From: Catenovulum maritimum | Lineage (GTDB): Bacteria; Pseudomonadota; Gammaproteobacteria; Enterobacterales; Alteromonadaceae | Assembly: GCF_001050375.1 (NCBI RefSeq) | Contig: NZ_KQ130483.1 | Span: 124,001 to 188,000, forward strand | Reading direction: 5' to 3' | Length of the DNA: 64,000 nucleotides | Shown here: positions 29,344 to 39,400 of the stretch, piece after piece | How positions within the stretch are numbered: the stretch's first letter is position 1 | Layout of the letters: each line of letters begins with the position of its first letter | Translations under genes and position numbers: made by a program | Notes under the pieces: generated by a model | Database searches by the model: none | Seen by the model: the letters and a program-made list of their open reading frames with translations, nothing else | What the model was told of the DNA's origin: nothing

Positions 29344-30426
29344 ATGAAACAAAACAAAAGTATCAATTCTCAGTCACGACTTGGTAATATGCTATTAGGC
29401 TTAGTTATGACAGCCGTCCTGAGTTTAACGGGTTGTAAAGAGCAATCTTCCGAAGCTAAAATCAAGGTGCAGCCAATGACAAAACAAAAAGTTGAATATA
29501 ACAATCCCCTCGTTAAGCAAAGAGCCGATCCTTGGATTTGGAAGGATACTGATGACACTTATTATTTCATAGGGTCTGCACCCGAGTTTGATCGTATAGA
29601 ACTAAGATCGTCTAAAACCATTAATGGACTAACAAATGCTGATGCCAAGGTAATTTGGACCAAACACGAAACGGGTCCTATGAGTTACCATATTTGGGCT
29701 CCTGAAATACATAAAATTGATGGTAAATGGTATGTCTACTTTGCAGCTTCAAGAGCCGAAGACATTTGGCACATCTCTATGTATGCACTTTCTAATGAAT
29801 CAGCAAATCCAATGGAAGGCGATTGGGTAGAAGAAGGTCAAGTTGATAGTGGCTGGGAAAACTTTGCACTTGACGCGACTAGCTTTGAGCATAGAGGCAA
29901 GCGCTATATGATCTGGGCACAGTCTAATAAAGAAAGAACCTACAATACAGCTTTATGGATGGCAGAGATGACCAGTCCAACGACAATCAATAAAGAAAAG
30001 GTAATCGCTTTGACTGAGCCAGAATTGCCTTGGGAAATTATTGGTTACAAAGTAAATGAAGGCCCTGCTGTGTTAATTCGAAACGGCAAAGTTTTTGTGA
30101 CTTACTCTGCGGCCGCAACCGATCATAATTATGCAATGGGATTATTATGGGCAGATGAAGATGCGGATTTAATGGATAAAGCATCTTGGAGTAAATCACC
30201 TGAGCCTGTATTTTATATGAATGCGGATAAAAAAAGATTTGGCCCTGGCCATAACAGTTTCACTGTCGCGGAAGATGGCGTAACAGACTTACTCATTTAT
30301 CACTCACGTGATTATTTAGAATTAAAAGGCACGCCGTTAACAGATCCAAACCGAGATGCCAGAGTTAAAGAGATTAAATGGGATGAAAATGGCTTTCCTG
30401 ACTTTGGTCAAAATACAGATGACTAA
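29344..30426 (+). CDS. GH43 lipoprotein, probable exo-alpha-1,5-L-arabinofuranosidase
   Basis: This 360-residue protein (start ATG 29344 preceded by GAGG at 6 bp; a further ATG 12 bp upstream is less likely) has a lipobox LSLTGC (Cys31). The GH43 domain carries Asp62 (RADPWI), Asp177 (ALDATSF) and Glu239 (NEGPAV) as candidate base, modulator and acid. The NEGP and GPGHNSFT motifs resemble the GH43 exo-arabinofuranosidase group and match the other GH43 lipoprotein of this locus in layout but without the ricin-like tail. It is divergent from the endo-arabinanase/exo operon, so the three enzymes form a small arabinan-degrading locus. No transporter or arabinose catabolic genes are adjacent. Confidence 0.88.
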   Translation: MKQNKSINSQSRLGNMLLGLVMTAVLSLTGCKEQSSEAKIKVQPMTKQKVEYNNPLVKQRADPWIWKDTDDTYYFIGSAPEFDRIELRSSKTINGLTNADAKVIWTKHETGPMSYHIWAPEIHKIDGKWYVYFAASRAEDIWHISMYALSNESANPMEGDWVEEGQVDSGWENFALDATSFEHRGKRYMIWAQSNKERTYNTALWMAEMTSPTTINKEKVIALTEPELPWEIIGYKVNEGPAVLIRNGKVFVTYSAAATDHNYAMGLLWADEDADLMDKASWSKSPEPVFYMNADKKRFGPGHNSFTVAEDGVTDLLIYHSRDYLELKGTPLTDPNRDARVKEIKWDENGFPDFGQNTDD

Positions 30427-30445
30427 ACTCAATTAATCCTTAAAT

Positions 30446-30477
30446 CTTGGTTTTCCTACACATTTAGGAAAACCAAG
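30446..30477. terminator. Perfect 13-bp hairpin between convergent genes
   Basis: CTTGGTTTTCCTA (30446-30458) and TAGGAAAACCAAG (30465-30477) with a 6-nt loop, 20 bp after the GH43 stop and 19 bp before the end of the DUF2726 gene on the other strand. There is no U-tract on the plus side. Confidence 0.55.
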
Positions 30478-30495
30478 CACAAGCAAACGGATAAT

Positions 30496-30960
30496 TTAAT
30501 CAGTCACTAAAAAAGGCTTTATAGCCTGCTCAATCTGCTCTAAATCATATTCTTTTTGTGGTTTTATTCTGATAAAAGCATGATTACCTTTCAAACAATT
30601 CAGTACCCAATCATTCTTTCTTTCATTCGGATCTGTAACATCAAATTCGATGACTAAAGTCGTCTTGCCCTGCTTATCAGTAAAAACGAAATCCATTATC
30701 TTCTCGTTAGCTTTACGCACTAGATGCTTTTGCGCAGGTAAAATGAGATTTGATAAAGGCACACGGCAATGCAGATCAAATGAATTGGCCGCTATTTTTT
30801 GTAAAATTAGATGTAATTTTTGTTTTGGGTTGAGCTGAATATGAGTTAATTTTTTACTCGATTGCGAAAGGTCTAGCTTATTTTTCTCTGCTCGATTTTG
30901 GCGAATTTTAACCACGAAAAGTAATATAAAAAATGCGGCTATAACTATGATGAACTTCAT
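30496..30960 (-). CDS. DUF2726-like domain protein with N-terminal membrane helix
   Basis: This 154-residue protein has one N-terminal transmembrane helix (residues 2-17, FIIVIAAFFILLFVV), then a soluble region with the DUF2726 pattern: LNPKQKLHLILQKI, a VPLSNLIL strand, an IMDFVFTDKQGKTTLVIEFD segment and a C-terminal HAFIRIKPQ. DUF2726 is related to restriction-endonuclease-like folds; the DFVF and IEFD strands fit, but a catalytic role is unproven. It is on the same strand as ybbP, 110 bp downstream. Confidence 0.75.
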   Translation of the reverse strand: MKFIIVIAAFFILLFVVKIRQNRAEKNKLDLSQSSKKLTHIQLNPKQKLHLILQKIAANSFDLHCRVPLSNLILPAQKHLVRKANEKIMDFVFTDKQGKTTLVIEFDVTDPNERKNDWVLNCLKGNHAFIRIKPQKEYDLEQIEQAIKPFLVTD

Positions 30961-30971
30961 GTTTGATAAGT

Positions 30972-31015
30972 GACCCTGTAATTTTGATGCCTCATTCTAA
31001 CAAAATTACAGAGTC
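30972..31015. terminator. Hairpin downstream of ybbP
   Basis: CTGTAATTTTG (30976-30986) and CAAAATTACAG (31001-31011) form a perfect 11-bp stem, extended by GAC/GTC after one mismatch. It lies 56 bp after the ybbP stop and just before the DUF2726 gene start. It has no clear U-tract, so it is a candidate only. Confidence 0.45.
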
Positions 31016-31070
31016 GCTAAAGCAAATTAGTTAATTAAACAATATAAAGCAAAACCGCCAAGTGAATCCG

Positions 31071-33611
31071 CTAGGCTAAACTTCTTAACAAAGCTTGCGT
31101 ATTTATGGTTAATAAACGCCAACAAGTTAATAAGCCTAAGCTGCCAACGACAGTTGCACCAACCACAGGTCCCAATAACCAATACTGCCAGTGAAAACTA
31201 GCCTGCATATTAAATACTTGTGTTTGAATGATATAAAGTGCTATTTCATTAGATAAAGCCGCAAATAACCCCGCGATTAACCCTAAACAAATAAACTCAT
31301 ATGCAACACTGAGCCTAAGTACTTTAGAGCTAGCCCCTAAGGTTCTTAAAATAACTAACTCTTGCTTACGTTCATGGAAACTAGACTGGATTTGAGCGAT
31401 TAAAACTAAGCCACCCGCAATCACGACCAGTACTAAGATAAATTCAACGGCCAACGAAGCTTGAGATGTTATTTCTCTAATTTGGTTAATAATCGCATCT
31501 ATATCAATCAAGCTCGTGGTTTGAAATTGATTCATTAACTGACTCAGTTCAGCTTTTTGGTTTTGATCCACATAAAAGCTCGCAATATAACTAGGGGACA
31601 AAGACTCAAATACAGGTGGATTAAATATCATAAAGAAATTAGGCTTCATGTTTTCCCATTTAACTGAGCGAATGCTAGTGACTTCGGCTGAAAACTCCCA
31701 ACCTGCTATATTAAAACTTAACTTATCTCCAAGTTTTAACTCCATTCTTTCAGCCACACCAGATTCAATCGAAACTTGAGGTTTAGTCTCCTCTGCCTGC
31801 CACCAACTACCAGCAACAACTTCGTTATCAATAGGCACACTTGGGTAAGCCGTTAAGTTGAGTTCTCGACCAAAAGAACGAGGTGCTGATTGTTCAACTT
31901 CTGAGTCTTTCTTTTTCTTTTCTTTAGAAACTTGATCACGCACTGGGATGTCATTAACCGCAATCAATCGCCCACGGGTAACTGGATAAGTATCCGTTAA
32001 ACTTATCCCCTGTTGAGCAAATGCTTGGCTAAAATTATCTACCTGATGATTTGGAATATTAACGGCAAAATAATTAGGCGTTCCTTCTGGTATTTGATCT
32101 TGCCATTGAGTTAACAAATCATTTTTTAGTACTAACACTATCATTAAAAGCTGTAATGCTATGGTAAAGCTAATTAGTTGGACACTGTTAGCTTGCGCTC
32201 GACGATACAAACCAGCAATAGCCAATTTAAGCGCACTCCCAGCTTGAGCACCTGCCACGCGCCCGCTCCAAATAATGCTTCGAGATAAAATAAGCAAAAC
32301 TAAAGTCACAGCACCAGCAGAAACAAATAATGCCAAACTTAATTTTAAATTACCGCTATACAACCACATAAGCACAAATATTGCTGAACCGGAAAAAATC
32401 CAATTGAGCCAATCTTTGTTGTCACCGCCAGTTAATTGTCGGCGTAAAACTCTAAGCGGTGGAATATCAAACAATTTAATCAAAGGGTAAACTGAAAATA
32501 GTAACAAGCTTAATAACCCAGTTGATATTGCCAGCCACCAAGGCCTATAGCCTACATTGGGTAATTCACCTGGTAAATAATCTGCCAACAAGCCTAGCAC
32601 CAACTGCTGGCCTAGATATCCAATCAGTAAACCTATACCAATACCGACAAGGGCAAGCCAAGCAAGTTGGATGATAAAAACAGACTGAATTTGTGCTTTG
32701 GAAGCACCTAAAGTTTTTAAAATGGCAACTAAATCAAAATGACGCTGACAATATCTTGAGGCTGCGACCGCAATCGCAACCGAGGCTAAAATAATGCCAA
32801 GTAAACTAGCAAGTAAAAAGTATTTTTCGGCTCGGCGAACATTTCTTAAAATTCGGTTATCGCCACTTTCTAAGGATGTCCATTTATGCACATCTCGATT
32901 TAATTTTGGTAAAAGCCAATCTTCGTATTCAGATAATTTAAGCTTATCGCCAGCTAAGCCAAGTAAAAATTGAAATCGCCCGCCTGGTTGGACCAAATTT
33001 GTTGCAGCTAAATCCGCTTTATGTATTAAAGCCAAACTATTCGAGTTAAATGGATTTAAGTTAGCATCCGGGACACTTGATAAAATTTCGGTGTACTTTA
33101 ATTGGATATCACCAATTTCAACTAAATCGCCTTTCTCTAATTTTAAGTTAGTAACAAGTTTACTGTTCAACCATATTTCACCAGGTTGGATCCGAGTTTC
33201 CGCAACTTCGGATTTTCCCCATGGTACTTGAGTGACAAGTAACTCACCTCGTAAGGGGTAAGCCTGATCGATTGCTCTAATGCTCGCAAGCTGCATTTCA
33301 TCTTGAAAGAAGAGCATAGATGAAAATCTAACCTGTGTAGCCGTATTTAATTCAGTAGCTTTAGCCTGACTAATCCAATCTTCAGATATATTTCTCGAAG
33401 AGGTTAATACACTATCCGCGGCTAAAAAATTACTCGATTGTTGCTGAAGCCCTGCTTGCAGTTTTTCACTAAATAGCGCCAGCGAAAAAACAGCCGAAAC
33501 CGCTAACACCATAGCAAATAGTATGATGCTTAACTCGCCACGTTTAAATTCTCGAAATAGCAGTTTAAATGCAAAGGAGGATGACGCCACCACTTGATTA
33601 ATTGCCAGCAT
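31071..33611 (-). CDS. ybbP: ABC transporter permease, FtsX/MacB-like (YbbP family)
   Basis: This 846-residue protein is the large permease of the YbbA-YbbP ABC system, with ten-helix FtsX-type architecture: an N-terminal helix, a large periplasmic domain, a central membrane block and a second FtsX repeat near the C-terminus (LVLIAQIQSSFHERKQELVILRTLGAS). Start ATG 33611 is preceded by AGAGG at 6 bp; a TTG two codons earlier is less likely. It overlaps the end of ybbA by 14 bp. Function is unknown; the family is associated with export or with membrane lipid or lipoprotein handling. Same arrangement as E. coli ybbA-ybbP. Confidence 0.92.
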   Translation of the reverse strand: MLAINQVVASSSFAFKLLFREFKRGELSIILFAMVLAVSAVFSLALFSEKLQAGLQQQSSNFLAADSVLTSSRNISEDWISQAKATELNTATQVRFSSMLFFQDEMQLASIRAIDQAYPLRGELLVTQVPWGKSEVAETRIQPGEIWLNSKLVTNLKLEKGDLVEIGDIQLKYTEILSSVPDANLNPFNSNSLALIHKADLAATNLVQPGGRFQFLLGLAGDKLKLSEYEDWLLPKLNRDVHKWTSLESGDNRILRNVRRAEKYFLLASLLGIILASVAIAVAASRYCQRHFDLVAILKTLGASKAQIQSVFIIQLAWLALVGIGIGLLIGYLGQQLVLGLLADYLPGELPNVGYRPWWLAISTGLLSLLLFSVYPLIKLFDIPPLRVLRRQLTGGDNKDWLNWIFSGSAIFVLMWLYSGNLKLSLALFVSAGAVTLVLLILSRSIIWSGRVAGAQAGSALKLAIAGLYRRAQANSVQLISFTIALQLLMIVLVLKNDLLTQWQDQIPEGTPNYFAVNIPNHQVDNFSQAFAQQGISLTDTYPVTRGRLIAVNDIPVRDQVSKEKKKKDSEVEQSAPRSFGRELNLTAYPSVPIDNEVVAGSWWQAEETKPQVSIESGVAERMELKLGDKLSFNIAGWEFSAEVTSIRSVKWENMKPNFFMIFNPPVFESLSPSYIASFYVDQNQKAELSQLMNQFQTTSLIDIDAIINQIREITSQASLAVEFILVLVVIAGGLVLIAQIQSSFHERKQELVILRTLGASSKVLRLSVAYEFICLGLIAGLFAALSNEIALYIIQTQVFNMQASFHWQYWLLGPVVGATVVGSLGLLTCWRLLTINTQALLRSLA

Positions 33612-34404
33612 AGTCAACCTCTGTTTGATTTACACCTAGAAGGTTTGTATCAGATGATTCTGGGTTTTCTTTGGTATTGACTGCTTGATTAGATTTAGAG
33701 GGGACATCAACTAAAGCAGGCTGTAACGCTTCCACTATACTCAACTGGCCAGAGTGCATTTTAAATTGCTTTTCACAACGCTGGGCTAACTCAGGATCAT
33801 GCGTCACTATTACTAAAGTTGTGCCTTGCTCTTGGTTTAATTTAAATAACAAATCTTCAACTAAATCTGCATTTTCTGAATCTAGATTTCCCGTTGGTTC
33901 GTCAGCAAACAACAAAGCAGGACGACTAGCAAAAGCTCTGGCAATCGCAACTCTTTGCTGCTCACCACCAGATAATTGATTTGGGTAATGACTGGCTCTA
34001 TCGGTTAGACCTACTTCATCGAGCAATTTAACAGCTTGCGCATGTGCATCTTTTTGAAAACTTAACTCAAGCGGCAACATCACATTTTCAAGCGCTGTCA
34101 AACTTTGCACTAGCATAAAAGACTGAAACACAAAGCCAACTTTATCCGCTCTAAGTTTTGCTCTTTGCTCTTCATTATATTGATGAACTGCCTGACCCGC
34201 TAAATAAACCTCGCCAGAAGTGGCTGTATCTAAACCGGCTAATAAACTTAATAAGGTAGATTTGCCTGAGCCAGAGCGACCAATAATGGCAACTGTCTCA
34301 CCTTGAAAAATAGTCAAATCACATTCATGTAATATCTTGAGTTCATTGCCATTAGCGGTTACTGTTTTAGATAATTGGTTAACTCGAAGAATTTCTGAAC
34401 TCAT
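33598..34404 (-). CDS. ybbA: ABC transporter ATP-binding protein YbbA
   Basis: This 268-residue ATPase is a LolD-like ABC protein: Walker A GRSGSGKST (residues 42-50), Q-loop in VFQSFML, signature LSGGEQQR, Walker B LLFADEPTGNLD and H-loop VTHDPE. It has an extended C-terminus of about 30 residues after the ABC domain. It pairs with the overlapping ybbP permease. Its ATG overlaps the divergent tesA ATG by two bases (TCATGA), so its ribosome binding site lies inside the opposite gene. Confidence 0.94.
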   Translation of the reverse strand: MSSEILRVNQLSKTVTANGNELKILHECDLTIFQGETVAIIGRSGSGKSTLLSLLAGLDTATSGEVYLAGQAVHQYNEEQRAKLRADKVGFVFQSFMLVQSLTALENVMLPLELSFQKDAHAQAVKLLDEVGLTDRASHYPNQLSGGEQQRVAIARAFASRPALLFADEPTGNLDSENADLVEDLLFKLNQEQGTTLVIVTHDPELAQRCEKQFKMHSGQLSIVEALQPALVDVPSKSNQAVNTKENPESSDTNLLGVNQTEVDYAGN

Positions 34405-35080
34405 GAAAATAACATCCTTAATCTCAAATAAAATTTTATTAATCTTTATACTAACTGTTGGCTTTTCAGTTCAATCTAATGCAGAAATAAATAACCAGAC
34501 CTCTAATTCCGAACAAACCCAACAACAAAAGTTAATGATATTAGGTGACAGTTTGTCTGCTGGTTATTCTATGCAAATAGAAGAATCTTGGGCACACCTG
34601 CTAGCCCAAAAATGGCAAAAATCGGCCCCTAACCTAAGTATTATTAATGCCAGTGTCAGTGGTGAAACAACTGATGGTGGTCTTAATAGATTGCCGAACC
34701 TGTTAAAACAACATCAACCTAAATGGGTATTAATAGAGTTAGGTGGTAATGATGCACTTAGAGGTTTTAACTTAAATCTAATTAAACAAAATTTAATTAA
34801 TATAGTTCAATTAATTAAAAAAAATAACGCCCTGCCAATTATGACCTCAATCAAAATACCACCAAATTATGGTAAAAGGTATACAGAAACCTTTACTAAG
34901 CAATTTTCACTCATTGCAGCACAAGAAAATATCCCATATTTTTCATTCTACCTTGAGGAAATAGCATTAAATCCGGATTTAATGAAAAAAGATGGTATCC
35001 ATCCAAACGAAAAAGCACAGCCATTGATTGCTGAGCATGTTAACAAAGAGATAAACCGGATAATTAACCTGACTTTATAA
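34403..35080 (+). CDS. tesA: Multifunctional acyl-CoA thioesterase I / lysophospholipase L1
   Basis: TesA is a periplasmic SGNH hydrolase with thioesterase, arylesterase and lysophospholipase L1 activities. From ATG 34403 the protein has 225 residues, with a signal peptide ending near residue 27 (SVQSNA). Active-site features are GDSLSAGY (Ser50), Gly in the oxyanion hole, GGND (112-115) and DGIHPN (Asp195, His198). I use this start because it aligns with the family, although a longer reading frame extends into ybbA. The divergent pairing with ybbA is the same as in E. coli (b0494-b0495). Confidence 0.94.
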   Translation: MKITSLISNKILLIFILTVGFSVQSNAEINNQTSNSEQTQQQKLMILGDSLSAGYSMQIEESWAHLLAQKWQKSAPNLSIINASVSGETTDGGLNRLPNLLKQHQPKWVLIELGGNDALRGFNLNLIKQNLINIVQLIKKNNALPIMTSIKIPPNYGKRYTETFTKQFSLIAAQENIPYFSFYLEEIALNPDLMKKDGIHPNEKAQPLIAEHVNKEINRIINLTL

Positions 35081-35160
35081 ATGAATTTGTATAAAGAGTT
35101 CAGATTCAAAATAAACTAGCGAGTGTTATCTCTATTTTGGTGATATGGCACTTTGCTTGC

Positions 35161-35202
35161 TTAGTTAGATTAATTCAATTGAAATTAAATTAATCTAACT
35201 AA
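35161..35202. repeat. Perfect 15-bp inverted repeat after tesA
   Basis: TTAGTTAGATTAATT (35161-35175) and AATTAATCTAACTAA (35188-35202) with a 12-nt spacer, about 80 bp after tesA and 25 bp before the next start codon. It is AT-rich with no U-tract. It could be a terminator for tesA or a regulator site for the downstream lipoprotein gene. Confidence 0.5.
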
Positions 35203-35226
35203 AATTGTCAAATTAATGACTTAAGC

Positions 35227-35901
35227 ATGCCGATTTATAAAGCCTTTATTACCTCAATGATACTGAGCACAGCCTTAATTAGCTGCTCAACTAATATAAA
35301 CAAGCCCAAAAAGCTTGGGGTTATCCGTGCTTTACCAAAAACGAATCTAATCTCGAGTCCAGTTACTCTTGCTCAACTTAATCTTACACAAGGTCATAAC
35401 CAGGATACATTACACAACCCAACTCGGTTAAATTCTGGACTGTCGAAAAGTCAATATAACCTACCCTCAATAAAAAGCTCACATGAATTAATCTCAAGAG
35501 AAATACGCTTTTTGATTATGGATCTGGTTACCAATGACTTCAGTAATCAAGTATTACAAGCAAATATAATTTATCAAACCAGCCTAAAAACGATTAATCA
35601 ACAAACTCACACATCGAACATGTTTGATAATTTTATTTTGCATCAAGCTAAGCAATTTGGTTTAAATCTATATACAGATAATAGGCTGGATTCATTAAGT
35701 TCAGATAACCAACTGTTTCTATCAACGTCAAGTCTAAATATGGATCAAGGGATTCTACTGACTGCCCAAATTAGCCAAGCAAACAGTCAAATTTTATCTA
35801 CCGCGCAGCGTTTAATTCAAGTCTCTATGTTTGAACAAATCCAAGATACTGGATTTAAAGATGGTATTGACTTATCTAAGTACCCAAAGGTTTCAAATTA
35901 G
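35227..35901 (+). CDS. Putative lipoprotein at the edge of the DUF4402 pilus locus
   Basis: This 224-residue protein has a lipobox ALISC after a short hydrophobic segment, so it should be a lipoprotein. The mature part has a long low-complexity stretch and a C-terminal region with strand pattern LFLSTSSLNMDQGILLTAQI and ILSTAQRLIQV, which resembles the end of FlgO-type domains, only weakly. It is convergent with the minor pilin gene. A similar lipoprotein lies on the other side of the locus, so the two may be related accessory proteins. Confidence 0.65.
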   Translation: MPIYKAFITSMILSTALISCSTNINKPKKLGVIRALPKTNLISSPVTLAQLNLTQGHNQDTLHNPTRLNSGLSKSQYNLPSIKSSHELISREIRFLIMDLVTNDFSNQVLQANIIYQTSLKTINQQTHTSNMFDNFILHQAKQFGLNLYTDNRLDSLSSDNQLFLSTSSLNMDQGILLTAQISQANSQILSTAQRLIQVSMFEQIQDTGFKDGIDLSKYPKVSN

Positions 35902-35945
35902 TCTTTTTATCCAAGAATGCTAAGCCATTCTCTTCATTAACTTCA

Positions 35946-36425
35946 CTATAAGGCTTGGTATTCAATATCAAAACTAAAGCTGATTGATAGCGCGGCTGGT
36001 ATCGTCTCATTAATATTAAGTATCCCTCCTATGTCAATATTTATAATACCATCACTACCTGTGATAATCTCTTCAGCCACTCCAGCGATTCCATCTATGC
36101 TAGTGCCATAATCATTGGATAATATAAATTTTTGTTCAAAGGCTATATCATAATCAGCATCGACGGAGGTATAAATTCTAATCCTAAATCTTTCATTCGC
36201 CCCTGAAATAAGCTGATATTGCCCTTGTTTTGAATTTCTTAAACAAAAGCTAGCACCAAGAATAATTTGCCCATTACTAGGGTCCATTTCACAACTGCCC
36301 GACTTCGGCACTAGGCTGCCAAAAGACAAATTTTGTACTTGAGTTAGGCTAGCGCAATTGGTTTCAAAACTGAATACGAGCGCTATAAATACTAAATACT
36401 GAGTCAGGTTATATTTTTTTAACAT
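35946..36425 (-). CDS. DUF4402-like minor (possibly tip) pilin
   Basis: This 159-residue protein (ATG 36425, preceded by a GC-rich GCGGGGG stretch; a longer frame runs into the usher gene) has a signal peptide ending near residue 26 (ETNCAS). The rest follows the DUF4402 pattern: VQNLSFGSLVPKSG, a GQYQLISGANERFRIRIYT strand and a closing DIGGILNINETIPAA... DIEYQAL. Two Cys in the N-terminal half could form a disulfide. As the last gene of the operon, it is the likely minor or tip subunit, by analogy with chaperone-usher systems; not shown. Confidence 0.75.
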   Translation of the reverse strand: MLKKYNLTQYLVFIALVFSFETNCASLTQVQNLSFGSLVPKSGSCEMDPSNGQIILGASFCLRNSKQGQYQLISGANERFRIRIYTSVDADYDIAFEQKFILSNDYGTSIDGIAGVAEEIITGSDGIINIDIGGILNINETIPAALSISFSFDIEYQAL

Positions 36426-39400
36426 AAGCCCCCGCAGGTTTTTTTGCACCTAACTGCTCAAGAATAAGCTTGGCCTGCTGATGGCTATTAAAACGACCAA
36501 GATAAACTCGACACCAAGCATGATTACGAATAACAAACACAGGCAAACTAAATTCAGCTTGTTCTTTACGTTTAATCGCTTCGCAGGAAGTATTACTTTG
36601 TGCCGCCGCTAATTGGATTGCATATATAGCGTGAGAGTTTACATGCTCGTTTTGTTTTAAAATAGTTACTTCAGTTAGATTGTTTTGGACAGATCGCTTA
36701 ATCGGCTGCTGGACCGAATGCTTGGCTGGGGGCTTGGCAGAAATTAGCTCAGTTGTGCTCGGCGCTACTATTTCTAATGCTTGTTCAACCTGTTCAACAT
36801 CTAACCGCTGTAAGCTGAAACTAGCTAATTCAACTAGATCTCGACTGCCGTCTATTTTGACATCAATAAATTCAGGTACTGAGATTAAGCCTTTTTCATG
36901 TAAAAAGGATTGCTCAATCCTAACTTGATAATAGCCAGGCCAAACTTTATCAAATATAAACACATGATCAAATTCGCTATAACTTGTCTTTACGACCTTT
37001 CCATCTCTAACTAATTCTATTGGTAAATATTGAGGTTTATAACTCGAATCATCCAACTCAAATTCTAGTTGACCAATTAACTCGGCAGCATAATTGTAAG
37101 GTAAATCCAGATCGATAATGCCACCAGGGTGGCTGAACACCTTAAAATCTGCATAAATTGGGGTCAAATTACTCGCTTTAGTGTCATGGGCATTAACATA
37201 AATCTGAGTGGGTACCTGCGAAGTTAGCCCAGTCAGATATACAGCACCATTTTCACCAGAAACTTTATCTATCCACTGTTTTTTTCCACCAAACTTTAGG
37301 TTTTCAATGACTTCATCAGAGCGATCATAAATAGCATTTTGATTGTGATCGATAAAATTAAACAAATCCAAAGTACCCGACGCAGGACTGTAGCCATAAT
37401 TGATATCAATTTGATCCTTATGATAATCCCAATCAAGATTAAAACTTATGCCCAGCGCAACTTGCCAATGTGATTGATTATCCGCCTGAGCACTCATGGT
37501 TAAGTTATAATCATCTCTTTGCCAACTCAAATAACTGGTCAGATTATAATGATCCCCTTTATTAGCTTGCAGGCTAGTTTGGTTATTCAGTTTGGGGGAT
37601 ATCCGCCAATTTAAATTTAATCTAGCCGAATCAAAATGCGACTGTCCCGCGTTAGGTTTTAAATCAAAACTCGCGAGCGCTCTAAAATTAATATCGTCCG
37701 TTAAGCGAGTAGAAATTGCAATGTCGTCTGTCACTGAATTTGTATCAGGTCCATAACGATAACGAGTCACGTTGGTAAAATTAAATCGTCTATATCGCCA
37801 TGATAACCGAGTCGCTAAACTATCATAGCGAGTCATATTGTTTAAGCTCGAATCAGTTTGCTCAACTTGACTTTGATTACCACTAATTAACCAAGCTAAT
37901 TTTTTAAATCGACCGGAAAATGAAGCGCTGAAGTCCGTTCTAATCTCGTCATTATTACTAATGCTATTAAGACTTTGATATTGACTTAACCGCCTAGCAC
38001 CAAGCTGATAACGAATTGAATTACTAAATAAACTACCGAGTAAATCTAGCTCTGCACCATATCCTGATTCTCCTTGATGCTTAAGATTTACATCTAATAA
38101 TGCATTATTTAGCTGTTGCGTTAATGACAATATATATTCTGCATTAGCGGAAGCGCTTGCTGTCGCCTGTTGCTGAAATATTGAAAGTCCCAAAGTAGTA
38201 CTAGAACTTAAGCCATATTCAGTTTGTATATATCCTGCTAAATTGGACGATTCTTCACGATTAAAAATACTCGAATCATTAAACATGCTATGGCGAGTAT
38301 CAAATACGCCTCCGGTATAATTAAAACTCCCGACTTTAAGTTGATTACCGCCAATTATGATTTCACGCACTATGGTGTCTTCTTCACCAAATTCGCCATA
38401 GAGTTTAATCTCGAACCTATTCACACCATAGCTAGTTTCAACTTGCTCAAATTTAATCAAGCCATCAGTCGAAACTTGACCGGTTTGGATTAGATAACCA
38501 TTACTATAAAGTTCTGCTTGCCAGTTTGCTGGTGCAAATTCCTCTAACGTAATTGCGCCATAATAATTAGTGTATCTACGCTCTAAACTACTAAAAGTGA
38601 AACCAACCCCAGAGTAAGCGACGCCCGCTCGGTTATTATTTACTGTCACATCACCAAATTGATACTGACTTAAACCAGCAAATAAGCTTTGATTCGGGCT
38701 AGGTTTAAATCGAGAAAAAGTCATTCTTGCATTTAAATCGTCACCTTTTACTTGGCTTAAATTAATATTAGCGGAATGATAAAGAATGTCGTTGTAGCTA
38801 TGTAAATTATATTGATAGCCCAAATCTGTGTTATCAGACTGATTCAGATTTAACCTTACAGCCCCTTTGGGTGGTGTGTATAAACGATATTTATCTGGAA
38901 TGACAAATTCAAAATTTGGTTCTGTATTTCTAGACTGACTAACGACACTTCTCTTAGCTCTAGCAATACGTTTTTGAATCGGAAACACATCAGTATTCGC
39001 TTTAAAGCTGAATAATAAAGCTGAAAAATCAAGCTGAATACTTGCGTCTATCAAATCTGCAAAATCTTTCACATTCAACCACAGATCTTCTGAAGTGATA
39101 AAGTAATGGTATTGTTTTAGTTGTTTGAAGTCTAACGCCAAAACTTGACCATTAATTTTGCCAGCTAAGATGGTTTTTTCAGGATTAAAATTAAGGTTTA
39201 GTTCCAGACTAGATGAGATAAAGTTAACGGGTAAATAGAAGTCTCCCTGATAAGATAAGACATCTATACTCTCTAATATTCTGGTTCTGTCCGATAATTC
39301 AATATCAAACAACTCGTAATTCGCCGCACTTGGGTTTAACGCTTCTGCATTAAGCTTAGTGATACAAATTGAGTGCAGTATCAAACAGCTAAGAATTAAC

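Noticed and set aside
34337-34402. N-terminal extension of TesA by 22 codons
   Set aside because: This part lies inside ybbA on the other strand and would precede a normal signal peptide starting at 34403.
35161-35202. fimS-like invertible promoter element next to the pilus locus
   Set aside because: Only one inverted pair with a 12-nt spacer exists; an invertible switch needs inverted repeats flanking a promoter-sized segment, and no recombinase gene is near.
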